A stretch of 8,999 nucleotides of DNA from Lachnospiraceae bacterium UBA3826 (GTDB taxonomy: Bacteria > Bacillota > Clostridia > Lachnospirales > Lachnospiraceae). Positions 5,763 to 8,999 of the stretch are shown piece by piece (position 1 is the first letter of the stretch; each line of letters opens with the position of its first letter). The stretch lies in NCBI GenBank assembly GCA_002393095.1, contig DGII01000014.1, positions 1 through 8,999 of the forward strand, written 5' to 3'. The position numbers were made by a program, and so were the translations under genes. The notes under the pieces are model-generated. The model was not told where the DNA came from. It searched no databases and saw only the letters and a list, made by a program, of their open reading frames with translations.

Positions 5763-8033
5763 ATGGATAAAAAGAGTAATGAAGAGAGAAAAAAGATAAT
5801 ACTGTCCCTTATGCAGGATAAGCACTATGTCCCTATGAAGGAGAAGGAGCTGGCTGTGATCATGCAGGTTGCGGCAGAAGACAGACCCATACTCGGTACT
5901 TTGCTTAATGAGCTTATGCTGGAGGGTAAGATCGAGATAAGCAAGCGCGGCAGATACAGCCTTATAGGAGCGGGAGAAGCAGGCGGTAATGGCACTAAAG
6001 CGAAGCCGGAGCCTCATGGGAATGTAAATGCCGATAAGAAGGATAGTGATGTTATTACAGGAACCTTCATAAGCAATCAGAAGGGGTTCGGCTTCGTAGA
6101 GGTAGACGGAAGGGATGAGGATATATTCATTCCGGATAAGTATACGGGGGGAGCATTCCATCTGGATACCGTAAGTGTAGTGCTGCTTAAGGAGACCAGA
6201 CCCGATGTCAGCTTCGGCAGAGCCTATAGAAGCCGTATGAAGGTCGCCGGGAATTCGGGTAAGAGAACTGAGAGAACCGTCGGCAAGATAGTTGGGATCG
6301 TGGAGCGTGGAACAACACAGATAGTCGGAACATATGAGAAGTCCAACAAAAGCTTCGGATTCGTAGTGCCTGATAATACGAAGCTTGCCAGTGATATATA
6401 TATCCGCATCGAGGATTCCATGGGGGCCATGGACGGGCATAAGGTAGTAGTGGAGCTGATAAGCTACGGGGATAAAAGGCACAGTCCGGAGGGAAGGATA
6501 ACAGAGATATTAGGTCATGTGAACGATCCGGGAGTGGATATCATGTCCATAGTAAAGGGATATGGTCTTGAGGTAGAATTCCCCGATAATGTGATGAAGC
6601 AGGCAGAGAGGATACCGGATTGTGTATCGGAAGCTGATATGGCAGGAAGAAGCGACCTAAGAGAGACCTTCATGGTGACCATAGACGGAGAGGATGCCAA
6701 GGATCTGGATGATGCCGTGTCGCTTGAAAGAGACGGAGATAATTATATACTTGGAGTACATATAGCGGATGTGAGTAATTATGTGCAGGAGGGCTCGGCA
6801 CTTGATAAGGAAGCGCTTAAGAGAGGTACAAGCGTATATCTGACAGACAGAGTCATACCCATGCTGCCTCATAGGTTGTCTAACGGTATATGTTCCTTAA
6901 ATGCAGGTGAGGACAGACTTGCCCTTAGCTGTATCATGACCATGGATAAGGCGGGTAAGGTTACGGACTATCGTATAGTAGAATCCGTGATCAATGTAAA
7001 CCACAGGTTGAATTACACTTCCGTCAATAAGATGATATACTTAAAGGACAAGGAGGAGAGAGATAAATATCCGGATGCGACTGACATGCTTGACTCCATG
7101 TACGAGCTGTCTAAGATAATAAGGGAGAACAGGCGTAAGAGAGGCTCTATCGACTTTGACTTTGAAGAAAGCAAGATAATACTTGATGAGAAGGGTCGTC
7201 CGATAGATATACGTCCATATGAACGGAACGCCGCAACGAAGCTTATAGAAGACTTCATGCTCATGGCCAATGAGACTGTTGCCTCTCACTATTACTTTCT
7301 TGAGCTTCCGTTCGTATACAGAACCCATGATACTCCGGACCCGGAGAAGATAGAGAAGTTAGCAGCTTTCATCAACAATCACGGATATCACTTAAAAGGA
7401 AGTAAGGAAGAGATACATCCCAAGGAGATACAGAAGCTTCTTGCGGAAGCAGAGGACACTCCTGAGGAGGCGCTTATATCAAGAATGGCACTTCGCAGCA
7501 TGAAGCAGGCTAAGTATACAGTGGATTGCAGCGGACACTTCGGACTGGCGTGCAAGTACTATTGTCACTTCACCTCGCCTATAAGAAGGTATCCGGATCT
7601 TCAGATACATCGTATAATCAAGGATGATATACGGGGCAGGATGAATGAACGTAAGAAGGAGCATTATAACAGTATCTTAACAGTAGTGTCGGATAAGTCA
7701 TCAAAGCTTGAAAGAAGAGCCGAAGAGGCGGAGCGTGAGACGATTAAGCTTAAGAAGGCACAGTATATGGAAGAGCATATAGGTGAAGAATTCACCGGTG
7801 TCATATCCGGAATCACGGAATGGGGCATATATGTGGAGCTTCCCAATACTGTAGAGGGACTGGTGCATATAATGAAGCTTCCGGGAGACAGATATGTATA
7901 TGATGAGGCCGCATATGAGATGAGAGGTACGGGACACGGTAAGAAGTATGTCTTAGGTCAGCAGGTTAAGGTCAGGGTAGACGGAGTGGATACCTTCCTT
8001 AGAACCATTGATTTTGATATAGTGGAGGAATAA
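5763..8033 (+). CDS. rnr: Ribonuclease R
   Basis: This 3'-5' exoribonuclease degrades structured RNA, including non-stop mRNAs released by tmRNA. The 756-residue protein has an N-terminal winged helix (about 1-68), a charged linker, two cold-shock-like OB domains (GTFISNQKGFGFVEVDGRDEDIFI near 97-120 and GTYEKSNKSFGFVVPDN near 190-206), the catalytic RNB domain (about 294-620) and a C-terminal S1 domain (about 672-754). Metal-binding aspartates D308, D314, D316 and D317 have the same spacing as the E. coli active site, and the RNB signature HFTSPIRRYPDLQIHR is intact. The protein ends almost directly after S1 (IDFDIVEE), without the Lys-rich tail of E. coli RNase R. The ribosome site is poor (GGTG-like, about 5754). 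smpB and ssrA follow closely, as expected for this rescue cluster. Confidence 0.97.
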   Translation: MDKKSNEERKKIILSLMQDKHYVPMKEKELAVIMQVAAEDRPILGTLLNELMLEGKIEISKRGRYSLIGAGEAGGNGTKAKPEPHGNVNADKKDSDVITGTFISNQKGFGFVEVDGRDEDIFIPDKYTGGAFHLDTVSVVLLKETRPDVSFGRAYRSRMKVAGNSGKRTERTVGKIVGIVERGTTQIVGTYEKSNKSFGFVVPDNTKLASDIYIRIEDSMGAMDGHKVVVELISYGDKRHSPEGRITEILGHVNDPGVDIMSIVKGYGLEVEFPDNVMKQAERIPDCVSEADMAGRSDLRETFMVTIDGEDAKDLDDAVSLERDGDNYILGVHIADVSNYVQEGSALDKEALKRGTSVYLTDRVIPMLPHRLSNGICSLNAGEDRLALSCIMTMDKAGKVTDYRIVESVINVNHRLNYTSVNKMIYLKDKEERDKYPDATDMLDSMYELSKIIRENRRKRGSIDFDFEESKIILDEKGRPIDIRPYERNAATKLIEDFMLMANETVASHYYFLELPFVYRTHDTPDPEKIEKLAAFINNHGYHLKGSKEEIHPKEIQKLLAEAEDTPEEALISRMALRSMKQAKYTVDCSGHFGLACKYYCHFTSPIRRYPDLQIHRIIKDDIRGRMNERKKEHYNSILTVVSDKSSKLERRAEEAERETIKLKKAQYMEEHIGEEFTGVISGITEWGIYVELPNTVEGLVHIMKLPGDRYVYDEAAYEMRGTGHGKKYVLGQQVKVRVDGVDTFLRTIDFDIVEE

Positions 8034-8046
8034 GGCGGATGGTACT

Positions 8047-8065
8047 GTCGAATCTGATATTCGGC
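8047..8065 (+). other. Small hairpin between rnr and smpB
   Basis: CGAAT (8049-8053) pairs with ATTCG (8059-8063) around a 5-base loop, with one G-T and one G-C pair added outside. There is no T tract. It may be an RNA stabiliser or processing site between the two cistrons; it is not a terminator. Confidence 0.25.
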
Positions 8066-8103
8066 CCGCTGCCTTACACAAAGTGATCGGGATGGTAGTA
8101 AGC

Positions 8104-8568
8104 ATGAGAGAGAGCATGAAGCTTGTAGCGAATAATAAAAAAGCATATCATGACTACTTCGTGGATGAGAAGTATGAGACAGGACTGGTGCTTCACGGTA
8201 CTGAGGTCAAGAGCCTTAGAATGGGACAGTGCAGTATCAAGGAGGCATTCGTAAAGATAGAGAACGGCGAGGTATGGGTATACGGGATGCATGTCAATCC
8301 CTATGAAAAGGGCAATATATTCAACAAAGACCCAATGCGTCCCAAGAAGCTGCTTATGCATAAGTCTGAGATCAATAAGCTTCTTGGCAAGGTAAAGGAG
8401 AAGGGTTATACACTGATGCCGTTACAGGTATACTTCAGTAACGGCAAGGCAAAGATGGAGATAGGGCTGTGCCGCGGTAAGAAGCTGTATGACAAGAGGG
8501 AGGATATCGCCAAGAGAGATCAGAAGAGAGAAGCGGAGAGAGACTTCAAGATCCGCAATCTTCGTTGA
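8104..8568 (+). CDS. smpB: SsrA-binding protein SmpB
   Basis: SmpB binds the tRNA-like part of tmRNA and delivers it to stalled ribosomes. Family motifs are complete: ANNKKAYHDYFVDEKYETG, LVLHGTEVKSLR, CSIKEAFVKIENGEVW, the H-x-N-P-Y segment and RPKKLLMHKSEI, ending in the basic tail DKREDIAKRDQKREAERDFK that enters the mRNA channel. The start is uncertain. In-frame GTG 8083 and ATG 8092, 8104 and 8116 all precede the conserved KLVANNKK. I chose 8104 because it gives 154 residues, near the family norm, with a GGGATGG purine run 8 bases upstream; 8116 would give 150 residues. The gene lies about 70 bases after rnr with no terminator between them, so the two are probably co-transcribed. Confidence 0.93.
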   Translation: MRESMKLVANNKKAYHDYFVDEKYETGLVLHGTEVKSLRMGQCSIKEAFVKIENGEVWVYGMHVNPYEKGNIFNKDPMRPKKLLMHKSEINKLLGKVKEKGYTLMPLQVYFSNGKAKMEIGLCRGKKLYDKREDIAKRDQKREAERDFKIRNLR

Positions 8569-8599
8569 TAATATCACTGTAAAAGTGTTATTATATAAT
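8565..8599 (+). promoter_or_regulatory. Candidate ssrA promoter overlapping the smpB stop codon
   Basis: TTGATA (8565-8570) overlaps the smpB stop. At 18 bases lies TATTAT (8589-8594); a perfect TATAAT (8594-8599) lies five bases further, but at 23 bases it is too far from that -35. Either way transcription would start near 8601-8606, giving a tmRNA precursor with a leader of about 70 bases. Confidence 0.6.
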
Positions 8600-8619
8600 T
8601 GATTAAGCATTAGGATGTT

Positions 8620-8667
8620 AGTAAAACCCGGCGAAGCTGCTCTTGCAGCGAGACGATCGGTTTTACT
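8620..8667 (+). other. Two-tier hairpin in the tmRNA precursor leader
   Basis: AGTAAAACC (8620-8628) pairs perfectly with GGTTTTACT (8659-8667). Inside it, GCTGC (8636-8640) pairs with GCAGC (8645-8649) around TCTT. The structure ends 7 bases before the predicted mature 5' end of tmRNA, where RNase P would cut. The T run is part of the stem, so termination is unlikely. Confidence 0.5.
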
Positions 8668-8674
8668 TCATTCC

Positions 8675-8999
8675 GGGCCAGTAAAGGTTTCGACGGGGTT
8701 ATGGAAGTCGGAGAAGCAAGCCGTTGCGACACGTTAATCGCAAAACTAAAATTAAACGCTAAGAACGATTTAGCATTTGCTGCCTAAGCGCAGCTGCTCC
8801 CCTTAAGCACTCACACTTGAGATAAGGAGTATCATCCATGTGAGAAACGGCATATGCAAAGCTTTGAGCATATGGACGTATCATGAAGCTACTGAATGTG
8901 TCAGGTCGCCTACCACCGGTCACAGGAGGGAATGTCAATAGGTAAGCTAAGCTTGTAGAAGGACGAGGGAAATGATTTCGGACACGGGTTCGACTCCCG
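8675..8999 (+). ncRNA. ssrA: Transfer-messenger RNA, 3' end outside window
   Basis: tmRNA enters stalled ribosomes as an alanyl-tRNA mimic, then serves as mRNA for a degradation tag. The 5' end is placed at G8675 from the acceptor strand GGGCCAG, followed by TAAAGGTTTCGACGGGG, the hallmark tmRNA 5' region. The tag frame opens at GCA 8740 (preceded by TTAATC) and ends at TAA 8785-8787, encoding AKLKLNAKNDLAFAA after the tmRNA-borne Ala. Downstream pairing such as GCATATGC with GCATATG (near 8850-8875) fits the pseudoknot region. The window stops in the T-arm stretch GGGTTCGACTCCCG, so the 3' acceptor strand (expected complement of GGGCCAG) and CCA are missing. It lies directly after smpB, the classic arrangement. 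Confidence 0.96.
8740..8787 (+). other. Proteolysis-tag reading frame of tmRNA
   Basis: Fifteen codons from GCA 8740 plus a TAA stop encode AKLKLNAKNDLAFAA. The frame was fixed by the hydrophobic Ala-rich end and the stop; reading from one base earlier meets a stop after seven codons. The last four residues are AFAA rather than the more common ALAA. Confidence 0.85.

Noticed and set aside
5655..6482. Long open frame of 275 codons on the minus strand, opposite the start of rnr
   Set aside because: It is antisense to a fully conserved RNase R frame, has no recognisable family and covers the secG terminator. It is best explained as a mirror of rnr codon bias.
8565..8599. TTGATA paired with the perfect TATAAT as one promoter
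   Set aside because: The spacer would be 23 bases, too long for sigma-A. The 18-base pairing with TATTAT is more plausible.
1..8999. CRISPR array, insertion sequence, phage or defence genes
   Set aside because: No regular direct repeats with spacers, no transposase or integrase motifs, and no terminal inverted repeats were seen on either strand.

Overview
The window looks like chromosomal DNA from a Gram-positive anaerobe of the class Clostridia, most likely in or near Lachnospiraceae. This rests on moderate GC, heavy use of AAG, ATA, AGA and AGG codons, short intergenic gaps with U-tailed hairpins, and the order secG-rnr-smpB-ssrA. No taxonomic marker such as 16S rRNA is present, so the placement is an inference. 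Every supported gene reads on the + strand. No mobile element, CRISPR array or tRNA was seen, and no stretch over 300 bases lacks a gene.

Layout. (1) Bases 1-870 hold the C-terminal two thirds or more of nicotinate phosphoribosyltransferase (pncB), followed by a strong intrinsic terminator at 942-983. (2) A near-consensus promoter (986-1014), with an inverted repeat filling its spacer, opens an apparent operon. It contains a winged-helix regulator (1075-1602), a possible 29-codon ORF joined by start/stop overlaps (1599-1688), and an exported protein of four tandem domain repeats (1688-2866). A terminator at 2905-2959 closes it. (3) A promoter at 2961-2989 drives a PurF-family protein (3071-4477). 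It keeps the PRPP site and the four iron-sulfur cysteines but has lost the Cys nucleophile and other residues of the glutaminase site. (4) gpmA (4575-5324) encodes the glycolytic phosphoglycerate mutase. (5) An extended -10 promoter precedes secG (5406-5645), which has its own terminator. (6) rnr, smpB and ssrA follow. RNase R, SmpB and tmRNA together form the ribosome-rescue and mRNA-decay system. The tmRNA is cut off by the window end, within or just after the T arm.

How the genes relate. pncB (NAD salvage), gpmA (glycolysis), secG (protein export) and the trans-translation cluster are ordinary housekeeping genes. The two parts that stand out are the regulator/exported-repeat-protein operon, whose function I cannot name, and the PurF-like protein with a dead glutaminase domain. 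I did not find a defence system or other large new multigene system here.
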